Notes: a model not told the origin generated them from the letters alone. A stretch of DNA of 64,000 nt from JACOZM01 sp035289385 (GCA_035289385.1 DATDXI010000012.1:10891-74890); one strand, 5' to 3'; counted from the first letter of the stretch, positions 40,742 to 49,207 are shown. Numbers and translations are program-made.

Positions 40742-41446
40742 CTATCCCCCTTGATACGAAATCCCATCAGGATAATTTTGAACAGCATGCTGATACGAGC
40801 TCTTCGTTCCCGTATCGAACCAGCTGAACTTCTGGATCTCCATGCCCTTCTTGATCAGCGCTTGAAATCCATTCGACACTTGGATTTCTCCACCTATCAC
40901 CGTCTTGTTCTGTTCCAGATTGCTCCAGAAAGTTGAATGATCATAAACACCGGCAAGACCGATAAAAGCAAATCTGTTGTCGCACTTCACTTTATCATCT
41001 ATGCGGATAACTTTGCCATTTTTTTCTTTCACCGAACAGAATCTGGAGGTATCAGGAACTTCCGCCACGCCAAACCAATTGGCAGTTGGAGCAGGAACAA
41101 CTTCCTTTACAAGAGTATCAGCTGAAAAAAAGATGAATGGGCATTGCAGCTTATCCTTGCAGCAGAGCAGGGAATATCCTGGGCCAGTTCCTTCCCCCTC
41201 AAACTTATCTACATGGACAAATTCCAAGGACCTGGTAGGATAATTGACGGTAAGATAATCTATCACCGTCTCTTTCTTGTAGCCTACGGCTATCACTATC
41301 AGAACATTTTCAGGAAATTTCTCGATGATGTGGCAGATAGCAGGCTTACCATGGACAGGGATGAGCGCTTTATTGAACGTCTTGGTGAAATAGCTCATCC
41401 TAACCCCTAATCCTGCAGTCAAGATGCATACTTTATATTTTTCCAT
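40742..41446 (-). CDS. Sugar nucleotidyltransferase (RmlA/GlmU-like), free-standing
   Basis: The 234-aa protein is an almost collinear paralogue of the first half of the fusion at 37447: VCILTAGLGVRMS, LIPVHGKPAI, GTGPGYSLLCCKDKLQCPFIFFSADTL, GEIQVSNGFQALI and WFDTGTKSSY. It has the GT-A nucleotidyltransferase signature but no kinase part. A GGAGGA site stands eight bases before the ATG. Having two related activators suggests two sugar phosphates, or a second step in the same route. Confidence 0.85.
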   Translation of the reverse strand: MEKYKVCILTAGLGVRMSYFTKTFNKALIPVHGKPAICHIIEKFPENVLIVIAVGYKKETVIDYLTVNYPTRSLEFVHVDKFEGEGTGPGYSLLCCKDKLQCPFIFFSADTLVKEVVPAPTANWFGVAEVPDTSRFCSVKEKNGKVIRIDDKVKCDNRFAFIGLAGVYDHSTFWSNLEQNKTVIGGEIQVSNGFQALIKKGMEIQKFSWFDTGTKSSYQHAVQNYPDGISYQGG

Positions 41447-41458
41447 GATAATATCCTC

Positions 41459-41548
41459 CTCTATCAGTATTATCTTTCTATCTCTATCAGTATAATCTTC
41501 CTATCTCTCTCAAATAATCATTTCTTGAAGTTTATTTCTTGAAGTTTA
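41459..41548. repeat. Two tandem duplications upstream of the nucleotidyltransferase
   Basis: A 23-bp unit (CTCTATCAGTATTATCTTTC and following bases) is present twice at 41459-41505, and TTTCTTGAAGTTTA twice exactly at 41521-41548. They occupy the 110-base space between two minus-strand genes. Confidence 0.8.
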
Positions 41549-41555
41549 CTAGTTA

Positions 41556-41918
41556 TCATTGTTTAAATGCTTTTATGCTTTTGATCTTCCCTTGTAGAGA
41601 AAATTCCAATATGTCTATTACTCTTATTTTTTCTTTGCCATTGATCGTTATCAATAAATCACCGATAATCACATTTCCATCCTGATATATATTTAATGGC
41701 TCAACAAATATCCTCTCTACCGACTCAAATATTGCCTTGACTGCTTCTATGATGTTATCCTTCTCTTGAATATTATTCTCCCAATCAATAAGTAAGGCTT
41801 TAGAATCAAGCATATCGCTGATTTTATCACTATTTTTATCTGAAAATAGTTGAAAATACTCCCTGGCAGCTCCTTTAAAATCCTTTTTTACTTTCTTTAA
41901 ATCTCTTCCTGCTTCCAT
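41556..41918 (-). CDS. SnoaL/NTF2-like small protein
   Basis: A 120-aa protein with the NTF2/SnoaL-like layout: an N-terminal helix (FKGAAREYFQLFSDKN), ISDMLDSKALLIDWENNI, a helix IIEAVKAIFESV and three strands ending GKIKSIKAFK. Members bind small molecules or act as isomerases; nothing more can be said. An ATTATAAG box lies 33-41 bases upstream of the ATG and 27-35 upstream of a GTG at 41924, so the GTG could be the true start. Confidence 0.65.
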   Translation of the reverse strand: MEAGRDLKKVKKDFKGAAREYFQLFSDKNSDKISDMLDSKALLIDWENNIQEKDNIIEAVKAIFESVERIFVEPLNIYQDGNVIIGDLLITINGKEKIRVIDILEFSLQGKIKSIKAFKQ

Positions 41919-41957
41919 GTTCACGTTACAGCATCAACAGCAAAAAAGACTTATAAT

Positions 41958-42018
41958 GCTTATGGAATATAGTGCTTAGGGAGTATAAGGCTTATGGGGG
42001 ATAGTGCTTATGGAAGAG
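41958..42018. repeat. Degenerate tandem repeat GCTTATGGAATATAGT
   Basis: About four units of 14-17 bp (GCTTATGG...ATAGT). The remaining gap up to 42126 has no other visible structure; it separates the NTF2-like gene promoter from the radical SAM gene end. Confidence 0.7.
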
Positions 42019-42126
42019 GAGAGGTGGTATCATTAGAGTGAATACATCAGTGGAAAGCTCTGCTTCTGATGGTAAACCCCGCAATCTCATCTAAAAGAGC
42101 TAATAGAACAACAACTGAAATAAAAA

Positions 42127-43686
42127 TTAACATTCCGGCAGCATTATTTTCTCATTCCGCAACTTGGCAAAATCAAATTTCTCCCAGCGCAGAGCCATCA
42201 ATCGCTCAAATAATTCCTGATTAGCCTCATAATCCACTTCACATCTCTTGATCTGCGGATAATATTCCTCTGGCAACGCTACATACAGCATGAATACTCT
42301 CCAGAGATTCTTGATCTCTTCCGCGCTAAGATATGGTGGAGGCATCTCTAACAAGGATTCCTGAGTAAAGGTGACCATCGGCTTGTCTGGAGAAAGAAAT
42401 CCCTTCTCAATGCATAACTTTGTCAATTCCTGCCCCGGCTGCGGCTGGAAGATAGATACGGAACAGACAGAAGGCTTGATCCTCCGGCATAAGTCGACCG
42501 TCATGAAATAATCTTCCCGCGTCTCGTACGGCAAACCCATCATACAGAATGCGTTGCAGCGGATATCATATTTATGCAGCAGGTCAAACGCAGTGATCAC
42601 CTGTTCAGCCTTACACTCTCTGTTGCATACCTGAAGGATCTTCTCTGAACCGGACTCCACACCTATGCTTACTTGGAAAGGGATATTATATTGTACGATC
42701 TCCCGCAGCTTTTCATCACTCACTGTTTCAGCTCTTGTCTGGAAGATGAAGGGCTTCCCGATCTCTGCGGCATAGCGTTTCATGAAATCTCTTAGCCAAG
42801 AAAAAGGATGAGATAGAAAACATTCATCAGTAAATTGGAAAATATCTATCTTATGGTCATCGACCATCATCTTCATATGCTCCATGCAAGAATCCAACGG
42901 TCTCTTGATCAGGAACTTGGTCAATGGCTCTGGCTCTTCACCACCTTGAGTATAAATCTTCTTCAGGGCAGTATTTCCGCAGTAGGAGCAGCTGAACGGG
43001 CATCCCCTCGCCACTTCCATATCATATCTCCTTATCATCTTCCCATCGAATGGGCGCACAAAATAAGCATCATCAAAGAACGAGAAATCCTGTTTGACGT
43101 CCCAAAGCTCTTCCGCAGAAGCCAGGCGCCGCCGTGGATTCGTCTTTACCGTCTTGCTCTGCCGGTCATAAAAATATGTCCCTCTGATCTCCGTAAGTTT
43201 TTCACCATTCTCGATCTTATCTAAGAGTTCTTTGAATGTCAACTCCCCTTGGCCTATAGCGACGAGATCAAACAGCCCAGATTCAGCAACCTCCATAGGA
43301 GATAACGTCGAATGAATACCTCCGATGATGACTGTCGTATCTTTAGGAATCTTCACCTTGTGGAAGAACGTTAACAGAAATTGGTATTCATAAGACATCG
43401 CATTGATGACGATAAGATCAGGATGGAAGCTGTCAATTCTTTCTTGAAGATCCGGAACTATCCTTTCTTTAGGTATTTTCCCGTCAGCGAAGAACATAAA
43501 CCCTTTCTTGAATCCACCTGCCTTCTCTTTCTCTGTCGATGAATCCATGCCGGTCTCATGCTTATAAGTATCAAAGTACTCTGCCTTCCAACCCTTATGG
43601 CGGGCAATTCCTGCTAATGATGGAATGACCGTGCTGATGGCCGCCCAATTTGCAGAGTTTGGAAAAAAAAACAACACCTTTTTCAT
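42127..43686 (-). CDS. B12-binding-domain radical SAM protein
   Basis: The 519-aa protein has an N-terminal cobalamin-binding-like domain (LIVINAMSYEYQ, VIIGGIHSTLSP, DLVAIGQGELTF) and then the radical SAM cluster CPFSCSYC (CxxxCxxC) at about residue 230, followed by FQFTDECFL, GVESGSEKI and GLPYETREDY. Such enzymes methylate or rearrange unreactive carbons in lipids, cofactors or sugars. A leaderless promoter (TTTATAAA, 24-31 bases upstream) fixes the ATG at 43686. The substrate could be a carrier lipid or glycan given the context. Confidence 0.85.
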   Translation of the reverse strand: MKKVLFFFPNSANWAAISTVIPSLAGIARHKGWKAEYFDTYKHETGMDSSTEKEKAGGFKKGFMFFADGKIPKERIVPDLQERIDSFHPDLIVINAMSYEYQFLLTFFHKVKIPKDTTVIIGGIHSTLSPMEVAESGLFDLVAIGQGELTFKELLDKIENGEKLTEIRGTYFYDRQSKTVKTNPRRRLASAEELWDVKQDFSFFDDAYFVRPFDGKMIRRYDMEVARGCPFSCSYCGNTALKKIYTQGGEEPEPLTKFLIKRPLDSCMEHMKMMVDDHKIDIFQFTDECFLSHPFSWLRDFMKRYAAEIGKPFIFQTRAETVSDEKLREIVQYNIPFQVSIGVESGSEKILQVCNRECKAEQVITAFDLLHKYDIRCNAFCMMGLPYETREDYFMTVDLCRRIKPSVCSVSIFQPQPGQELTKLCIEKGFLSPDKPMVTFTQESLLEMPPPYLSAEEIKNLWRVFMLYVALPEEYYPQIKRCEVDYEANQELFERLMALRWEKFDFAKLRNEKIMLPEC

Positions 43687-43709
43687 AGGGTAATGGGGGA
43701 GAGATATAC

Positions 43710-43717
43710 TTTATAAA
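43710..43717 (-). promoter_or_regulatory. TATA box of the 42127 radical SAM gene
   Basis: TTTATAAA, 24-31 bases before the ATG at 43686, back to back with the plus-strand box at 43742. Confidence 0.7.
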
Positions 43718-43741
43718 ATTATCGCTGCTCTAACGAAAGGC

Positions 43742-43750
43742 TTTTATATC
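43742..43750 (+). promoter_or_regulatory. TATA box of the DUF4346-like gene
   Basis: TTTTATATC, 21-29 bases before the ATG at 43771. Confidence 0.65.
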
Positions 43751-43770
43751 ATAACCCTGCTCTGGATAGG

Positions 43771-44115
43771 ATGGCAACAATCAAAGGGAAATGGTGGAAT
43801 ATCGACATGCCCGATGAAGTCAATCTTATTGTTTCCAAAAAACATGCCTGGAAACAGGATCCAACAGGGTATTTCCTGATCCGCATCAACAAAGAAAAGC
43901 AGGAGATCGAAGCAGCCTTCTGCGGCAACAACCATAAGATCCAGAAAATAATCGTCGGCAAACACCCGGAAGAGATCTATTACACCATGATCCGCGAGGG
44001 GCTCATTTCACTTTTGGAACATGCCGCTAATATGGGTAGTGAACTTCAGAAAGCATACTTGGCCATGAAAAATGATCTGAACTATGTCCAGGATGATGAT
44101 CTTATTCTCAAATAA
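43771..44115 (+). CDS. DUF4346-like small protein
   Basis: The 114-aa protein has the pattern DPTGYFLIRINKEKQEIEAAFC, IVGKHPEEIYYTMIREGLI and LEHAANMGSELQKAY, which I recognise as DUF4346, a domain also found beside thymidylate synthase and MtrA-like proteins. It is cytosolic. The biochemical role is not known. It has its own leaderless promoter and no operon partner. Confidence 0.65.
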   Translation: MATIKGKWWNIDMPDEVNLIVSKKHAWKQDPTGYFLIRINKEKQEIEAAFCGNNHKIQKIIVGKHPEEIYYTMIREGLISLLEHAANMGSELQKAYLAMKNDLNYVQDDDLILK

Positions 44116-44176
44116 AGTATGATTCTTCCTCAAAGAAAGGCGATACGCATTAATAGTTTTATTATCATAAAGAATG

Positions 44177-44983
44177 TCACATCCCCTGATACCCTAAATA
44201 ATATTTCTTTGTAAGCTCCAAGAGCTGTCGGTGGTTTTCTTGATTGTTTGAAGCGATGACAACTACAGAATCTGAAGTTACCGCATTTCCCAGATAGTCA
44301 GTAACAACCCCTCCTGCTTCTTTGACCAGAACAGCGCCTGCCATAAAGTCATAGGAATGAACGGCATCAGAGATAGAGCAGACAAACTGTCCGGAAGCCA
44401 CACCAGACAGCTGCAGAACGTTGCTGCCAATAGCACGGATTGTTGCACCACAGCTCAGCAATTCTTCCTGCGTCTTTATTTTTCGCAATGCCCGGTCGTC
44501 CCGAAACGATCCATCTAAAACAACGATACCCTTTGCCAGCGACAGGCTGTTCACCTTTATTTTTGTTCCATTGCAGAAAGCCCCATTTCCCTTTTCAGCC
44601 CAAAATAATTGATTAGTGAAAGGGTTATAAATGACACCAAGCACTGCTTCTCCACCCATCTCCACGCCAATCGATATGCCGCATATTGGAATTTTATTTT
44701 TGAAATTCGTTGTCCCATCTAAAGGATCAACATGCCATCGTATTTTCCCGATACCTGTAGTTCCCGTCTCTTCACCGACGAAAACGTGGCTTGGAAAGCG
44801 CTTCATCACAAGCTCCTTGATCGCCTGTTCTGCCTCTTTATCGGCGATACTGACAACAGTTTTATCTGCCTTTAGCGCAAAAGAAACATCTCCGCCAAAA
44901 TACTTCAGAATAATTTCACCAGCTTTTTTTGCTGCTTCTTGAGCAGTAGATAGCATAGTGGTAGGTAGCGTAGTATCCATCAT
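44177..44983 (-). CDS. Inositol monophosphatase family enzyme
   Basis: The 268-aa protein has all metal-site motifs: FVGEETGTTG, WHVDPLDGTTNF and SYDFMAGAVLVKEAGG (the WDxxAG motif with Tyr). It would remove phosphate from inositol phosphate, fructose-1,6-bisphosphate, PAP or a sugar phosphate; archaeal members often act as FBPase/IMPase. The MMDTTLPTTML start lies in a repeat-like stretch. Its place among sugar-activation genes suggests a sugar phosphate substrate. Confidence 0.85.
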   Translation of the reverse strand: MMDTTLPTTMLSTAQEAAKKAGEIILKYFGGDVSFALKADKTVVSIADKEAEQAIKELVMKRFPSHVFVGEETGTTGIGKIRWHVDPLDGTTNFKNKIPICGISIGVEMGGEAVLGVIYNPFTNQLFWAEKGNGAFCNGTKIKVNSLSLAKGIVVLDGSFRDDRALRKIKTQEELLSCGATIRAIGSNVLQLSGVASGQFVCSISDAVHSYDFMAGAVLVKEAGGVVTDYLGNAVTSDSVVVIASNNQENHRQLLELTKKYYLGYQGM

Positions 44984-44995
44984 CCTGCCTCATCT

Positions 44996-45061
44996 GCTTT
45001 TACTTTCACTTTTGCTTCAGCTGTTGCTTCAGTTGTTGTTTTAGCTTTTACTTTAGCTGTT
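44996..45061. repeat. Degenerate repeat of GCTTTTACTTTAGCT type
   Basis: Nine- to twelve-base units (CTTTTACTTT, GCTTCAGCTGTT, GCTTCAGTTGTT...) fill the space between two phosphatase genes. No promoter box can be picked out in it. Confidence 0.65.
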
Positions 45062-45080
45062 GACGGTGAAAAAAGTATTT

Positions 45081-46052
45081 TCATTGTCGAAATTCCACTG
45101 CCTTGCTTAAGATCTCTTCGAGACGTTCAAGGTTATCCCCATTATTAGCAGCAATGACCATATCAGCAGCTTCAATGTCATGGCAATCGACAACTTCAGT
45201 GTCATGATTGAACATCTGCCCGGAATCTAACTTCCTGTTCCCAGTGGTGGGATTAGTTTCAATGTTGTAGCATCTTGCCACTCCCCCAGCTTCAACGACA
45301 TGCAATAAGCCAATGACATCAAACGGTCCACCGATTGCCGTAGTGATATTTCCCACAAGAGTAGGTCGTCCTGTTGCAGACAATGCAAAATGGCCGCCGT
45401 TAGTATAAAATGTTGATTCTTTTGCTCCTGCAGCTTCAATGCCGCTGCTTAATGCTCTTCTTCCGTCAGCATAAAGAACTGACCGCTTCCCCTTTTCCCG
45501 AGCAAAAGCATGATTGACATCGACTAAAACAGCTCCTTTCTGTAAGCCTTGTTGATTGACATGAAGGAGTAGACCATCTTCCGATAGCCATTGACCTGAC
45601 TCATAATCAAACCTATTTAGCCAGGCACCATCTCTTTTGGCAGAGAACCAAAATCTTCCCGTTGTTGGTTCCATCGTAGCAGCTGCGAGAACTTGTTTTG
45701 CTCCGGAGTCATATGCCCCCAGAATAACCGTCGGTGTTGGACCACCGATCAAGAATCCTCCTGTGCCATCAAGTGGATCAAAGTAGACTTTAATGCTTGA
45801 TCTCAAACTACCACTATCAGCAGAAGCTTCTTCAGAATTAATCCGATATCTTCCTAACCCTTTCTGAATAATTGGAAGAGCTCTCTCCTGACTTCCTGTA
45901 TCCACGACGGTGACTGCTGTCTTGTCTCCTTTAAGGTGATACTCTGTTAAATCAACTTCTCCTAAAATCGCCTCTCTGATATAAGCTGATGAAGCGACTA
46001 ACGCTTCCTTTGCCGTCTCTCGAAATGCATACGCATCAAATAGTTGTGCCAT
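45081..46052 (-). CDS. Divergent inositol monophosphatase-like protein
   Basis: The 323-aa protein keeps NSEEASAD and VYFDPLDGTGGF (metal motif) and, at the C-terminus, GGPFDVIGLLHVVEAGGVA, the equivalent of WDxxAG with Phe-Asp. It is longer and more divergent than the adjacent phosphatase; the GG after DGT replaces the usual TN. A GGAGGGA site and an AAATAAATA box precede the ATG. Activity as a phosphatase is probable because the Asp/Glu metal ligands remain; substrate unknown. Confidence 0.75.
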   Translation of the reverse strand: MAQLFDAYAFRETAKEALVASSAYIREAILGEVDLTEYHLKGDKTAVTVVDTGSQERALPIIQKGLGRYRINSEEASADSGSLRSSIKVYFDPLDGTGGFLIGGPTPTVILGAYDSGAKQVLAAATMEPTTGRFWFSAKRDGAWLNRFDYESGQWLSEDGLLLHVNQQGLQKGAVLVDVNHAFAREKGKRSVLYADGRRALSSGIEAAGAKESTFYTNGGHFALSATGRPTLVGNITTAIGGPFDVIGLLHVVEAGGVARCYNIETNPTTGNRKLDSGQMFNHDTEVVDCHDIEAADMVIAANNGDNLERLEEILSKAVEFRQ

Positions 46053-46136
46053 AATATTCCCTCCATAAAGTATTTATTTTATGTATGTTTTTAGTTTTTT
46101 AATCTTCAATTACATCTATACTTCTAATTACACTTA

Positions 46137-46859
46137 CTATTTCCTTCCCACTATTGCAACAATCTCTTGGAGATTATGGACGGTGTAATCCACTTCTCCT
46201 GCCTTTGGAACAACATTCTTGCCTCTCCCCCAAGGCACCCAGATCGTTGTCATCCCCAGCGCCTTTGCCGGCAATAAGTCCGTCTTATACCTATCACCGA
46301 CAACAAAACAATCTTGAGGCAAAAATTTCAAGCCTTCCATGATCTCTTGATAAGGTTTCGTCTTATCATAATCTTCAACTACCAATATCTTTTGAAAGAG
46401 CTTCTTATCGATGCCCGCCCGTTTCAGCTTCTCCATCTGGCCATCAGCATTTCCTTTGGTGACAAGACCAAAGGCAACCCCCAGAGCCCTAGCTTTCTGC
46501 AGCAATTCCATCACTCCAGGAAGAGGCTTGATGGAATACTCAAAATTAAAGTTATAAAATCCTTTTTTTCCTGCTTCCAGATATGAAGCATCAGCATTGA
46601 TCTCTTTTAAGAAAGTGGTGATAGCATCCGTGCCATCTTTTGCACCTTCATTGATTTCTGCCAATCTCTTTGCCGCTTTCTCAAATGATAGTACTTTCAA
46701 CCCCGCCTTGACCATCTCCTCTACTGCCTGATTGGTCAATTGAGGAAACATCGAGCCCCACGTATCTACTAAGCAATCATCAAGATCAAAAATAATCAGC
46801 TTTCCCATATAATTTACCTTATAATTTACCTTATAATTTACCCTGTCATACCCTATCAT
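46137..46859 (-). CDS. HAD-superfamily phosphatase
   Basis: The HAD core starts at IIFDLDDCLVDTW (nucleophile DxD), followed by GLVTKGNADG (motif II Thr), DYDKTKPYQEIM (motif III Lys) and FVVGDRYKTDLLPAK (motif IV). Two starts compete. The ATG at 46859 overlaps the stop of the GT4 gene (ATGA) and adds NYKV four-residue repeats; the ATG at 46808 starts directly at the conserved domain. Coupling favours the first, domain length the second. The 12-bp repeat at 46808-46842 encodes the extra residues. Likely dephosphorylates a sugar phosphate. Confidence 0.8.
   Translation of the reverse strand: MIGYDRVNYKVNYKVNYMGKLIIFDLDDCLVDTWGSMFPQLTNQAVEEMVKAGLKVLSFEKAAKRLAEINEGAKDGTDAITTFLKEINADASYLEAGKKGFYNFNFEYSIKPLPGVMELLQKARALGVAFGLVTKGNADGQMEKLKRAGIDKKLFQKILVVEDYDKTKPYQEIMEGLKFLPQDCFVVGDRYKTDLLPAKALGMTTIWVPWGRGKNVVPKAGEVDYTVHNLQEIVAIVGRK
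46808..46842. repeat. 12-bp tandem repeat coding for NYKV and containing TATA-like cores
   Basis: TTATAATTTACC three times (the first missing its first base). On the minus strand each unit reads GGTAAATTATAA and includes AATTATAA. It lies between two possible starts of the HAD gene, so it may be both N-terminal coding sequence and promoter. Confidence 0.85.
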
Positions 46860-47971
46860 ATCTCGCAAAAAAGATGCTTATAAAGTTTCTGTAACTGAGA
46901 TTTTAACTCAAAGTTCTTTTCAACTCTTTCCCGTCCAGCCTTTCCCATAGACCCTACCCACTCTGGATTTTCCAAAAAGCGCTTGATTGCATAAACTATG
47001 GCAGCAACATCTTTTTCAGGAACAAGAAACCCCGTTTTTCCATCATCAACCATCTCCGGAATCCCCCATACACTGCTAGCAATGACGGGTTTGCCGCAAG
47101 CCATCGCTTCCAGAAGAGCATTAGGAAATGATTCTGCGCTGTTTCTAAGAGAAGGAAGAACGATGATGTCATGCTGATGAATGATCTTTGGCAGTTCTTC
47201 CTGAGGGATTCGGCCAATAAAATGAATATAATTATTTTTTGTAAAGTATTTGTTCTTATAATACGATACCAACGGACCATCCCCAACGACGGTTAACGAT
47301 ACCAAACCATCAAACAAAGAATCAGAGAATGAATGAACTGCTTCAAAGAGATAATCCAGACCTTTTTCCTTCCAAATTCTCCCTACAAACAATAGTTGAA
47401 GTGGTCGCCCTACTTCTTTCTTTTGAAGAGAGAACTTTTGAGGAGAGAAGAATTGAGTGTCAACACCATTATAGACAACTTCCCAAGGATGAGAGTATTG
47501 TTTCTGGACTATCGCCTGAGAATTATACACTACTTTATCACAGCTTCGAATGACTACAGGCTTTGAAAAAGTGACTACAAACGATTTAAGAAGAGCAGAG
47601 AGAGAGTGAAGGTCATACTTCCAGGGGCTTCCACAGCGAAAAACAAGCCGTGATTTCCCTTTGATAAACGTGCCAAATAATCCACCAACAAAAAAATCAT
47701 TGATGTAGATGATCTTTGCTTCACCTATTCTTCGACGAAACTTCCACCAATCCAGAATATTTCCACTGTAATAAGTGATATTCCCCTCTTTCTTCTGAAA
47801 AGGCTTGCCCCAGCAGAAGACGGTGATAGAACGGAATTTTTCAGACAAGAGCTGCAGGATGGGCTTGTGAATGGAATTATGAAGAGTTTCCAAGCTAGAA
47901 AGGCTGATGAAGAGAAGATCAACAGGGATCTTTCCTTCATTTTCTTCATTCTCTTTAGTTATTTGGTTCAT
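46856..47971 (-). CDS. Family 4 glycosyltransferase
   Basis: The 371-aa GT-B protein has LLFVGRIWKEKGLDYLFEA, VVGDGP, HFIGRIPQEELPKI and the donor-binding ESFPNALLEAMACGKPVIAS (EX7E), the GT4 signature. A GAGGAGA site precedes the ATG by seven bases. It is the first gene of a short operon with the HAD phosphatase and faces the Alg14-like gene across a 180-base divergent promoter region. It probably extends the lipid-linked oligosaccharide in the cytosol. Confidence 0.87.
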   Translation of the reverse strand: MNQITKENEENEGKIPVDLLFISLSSLETLHNSIHKPILQLLSEKFRSITVFCWGKPFQKKEGNITYYSGNILDWWKFRRRIGEAKIIYINDFFVGGLFGTFIKGKSRLVFRCGSPWKYDLHSLSALLKSFVVTFSKPVVIRSCDKVVYNSQAIVQKQYSHPWEVVYNGVDTQFFSPQKFSLQKKEVGRPLQLLFVGRIWKEKGLDYLFEAVHSFSDSLFDGLVSLTVVGDGPLVSYYKNKYFTKNNYIHFIGRIPQEELPKIIHQHDIIVLPSLRNSAESFPNALLEAMACGKPVIASSVWGIPEMVDDGKTGFLVPEKDVAAIVYAIKRFLENPEWVGSMGKAGRERVEKNFELKSQLQKLYKHLFCEI

Positions 47972-48119
47972 ACTATATCTCCTCTAGACACCATGAACGG
48001 TTCTTCTCAAAATCATCCTTAAATATGCTATGCAAAAGAGATCGATACATTGTTCATTTTTCCTATTGCCTACTACCATCTCTTCCTTCACTCAACACTC
48101 AGCCCAAGCTTTCCTAACA

Positions 48120-48127
48120 TTTATAAA
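48120..48127 (+). promoter_or_regulatory. TATA box of the PssD-PssE-flippase operon
   Basis: TTTATAAA, 24-31 bases before the ATG at 48151. Confidence 0.7.
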
Positions 48128-48150
48128 TATCTTCAGCAGGAATACAACCT

Positions 48151-48633
48151 ATGAAACATATCCTCGTCCACCTCGGAATGGGCGGCCACACCTCACAGGT
48201 ACTGCAGCTCATCAGCAGCATGGGTGATAAATATGCTTACAGCTATCTTCTGGGAGATGACGATAAAACATCGGAGAAAAAGATCATCTTCCCTGGAAAA
48301 ATTCATCGTGTCAAAAATCCCCGGCTGATGAGCGACAGATCCTTGTTGATCGTCCTCCTCAAAATGATCCCGGCAAGTTTCCAGCTGTTCCATGTTCTTC
48401 GGAGAGTAAAACCGTACGCGGTCATCAGTTCCGGCCCATCATTAGCCATCCCCTTATTCTGGCTTGCTAAACTCTTAGGAATAAAAACGATCTTCATCGA
48501 GTCTTGGGTGAGGGTGCATCATGGATCTCAGGCAGGAAGATTCTGCTCTTCCGCTGCGGACCTTTTCTTCGTGCAATGGCCCAGCCTAAAAAACGTCTAT
48601 CCTAAAGCAGTTTACGTGGGGAGATTATCATGA
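48151..48633 (+). CDS. Alg14/PssD-like glycosyltransferase subunit
   Basis: The 160-aa protein is the N-terminal (acceptor/membrane) half of a split GT-B enzyme: LVHLGMGGHTSQVLQLI, YAVISSGPSLAIPLFWLAKLLG (short hydrophobic anchor) and IESWVRVHH, ending DLFFVQWPSLKNVYPKAVYVGRL. It pairs with the Alg13-like gene whose ATG overlaps its TGA. In eukaryotes the pair adds the second GlcNAc of the dolichol-linked glycan; in bacteria PssD/PssE add glucuronate. The pair here precedes a flippase. Confidence 0.85.
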   Translation: MKHILVHLGMGGHTSQVLQLISSMGDKYAYSYLLGDDDKTSEKKIIFPGKIHRVKNPRLMSDRSLLIVLLKMIPASFQLFHVLRRVKPYAVISSGPSLAIPLFWLAKLLGIKTIFIESWVRVHHGSQAGRFCSSAADLFFVQWPSLKNVYPKAVYVGRLS

Positions 48634-49190
48634 TCATAGAAACAGTAATGAAAAAAGCCGTGAAAACTATTTTGGAAAAAACAAAGAGAACGATGTTTGT
48701 AACCGTGGGCAATGGAACATTTGACCCATTAGTCAAGGAGATCGACAGGCTTAAACAAGAAGGGAAGATCAGAGAAAATGTTATCATTCAAATAGGCAAT
48801 GGAACATATCAGCCAAAGAACTGCAAATGGTTTACCTTCGCTCCAGAATTGCAGAAATACTATCAGCAGGCTGACCTCATCATCAGCCATGGCGGTCCGG
48901 GAACGGTTTTTGAAATCCTGAGAATGGGAAAGAAACTTATTGCAGTGCCCAATCGAGACCGTACTGACCCCCAGCACCAAGTAGAATATTTGCAAGCCAT
49001 GGCCAAGGAGACATCTGCTTTGCTCTATTGCGATGATGTCAGCCAGCTTTCATCAACTCTTGAAAAAGCAAAAACCCATCGCTTTGAGAGATATACTCAA
49101 CCATCATGCACGATGGCAGAAGAAGTTATCACCTTTCTAGAAAAAGATAGGATAGAGAAAAAAATAGAAAGAGAAGAGATAAAGAGATAA
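48630..49190 (+). CDS. Alg13/PssE-like glycosyltransferase subunit
   Basis: The 186-aa protein is the catalytic, donor-binding half: TMFVTVGNGTFDPLVKEID, VIIQIGNGTYQPKNC, LIISHGGPGTVFEILRMGKKLIAVPN and QHQVEYLQAMA, the GT28 C-terminal pattern. Its start overlaps the Alg14-like stop by 4 bases, so the halves are made in a fixed ratio. The last 20 residues are Glu/Lys/Arg repeats (EKKIEREEIKR). The split form is the rule for Alg13/14. Confidence 0.85.
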   Translation: MIIETVMKKAVKTILEKTKRTMFVTVGNGTFDPLVKEIDRLKQEGKIRENVIIQIGNGTYQPKNCKWFTFAPELQKYYQQADLIISHGGPGTVFEILRMGKKLIAVPNRDRTDPQHQVEYLQAMAKETSALLYCDDVSQLSSTLEKAKTHRFERYTQPSCTMAEEVITFLEKDRIEKKIEREEIKR

Positions 49191-49207
49191 AGAAAAAAAG
49201 AAGAAAG

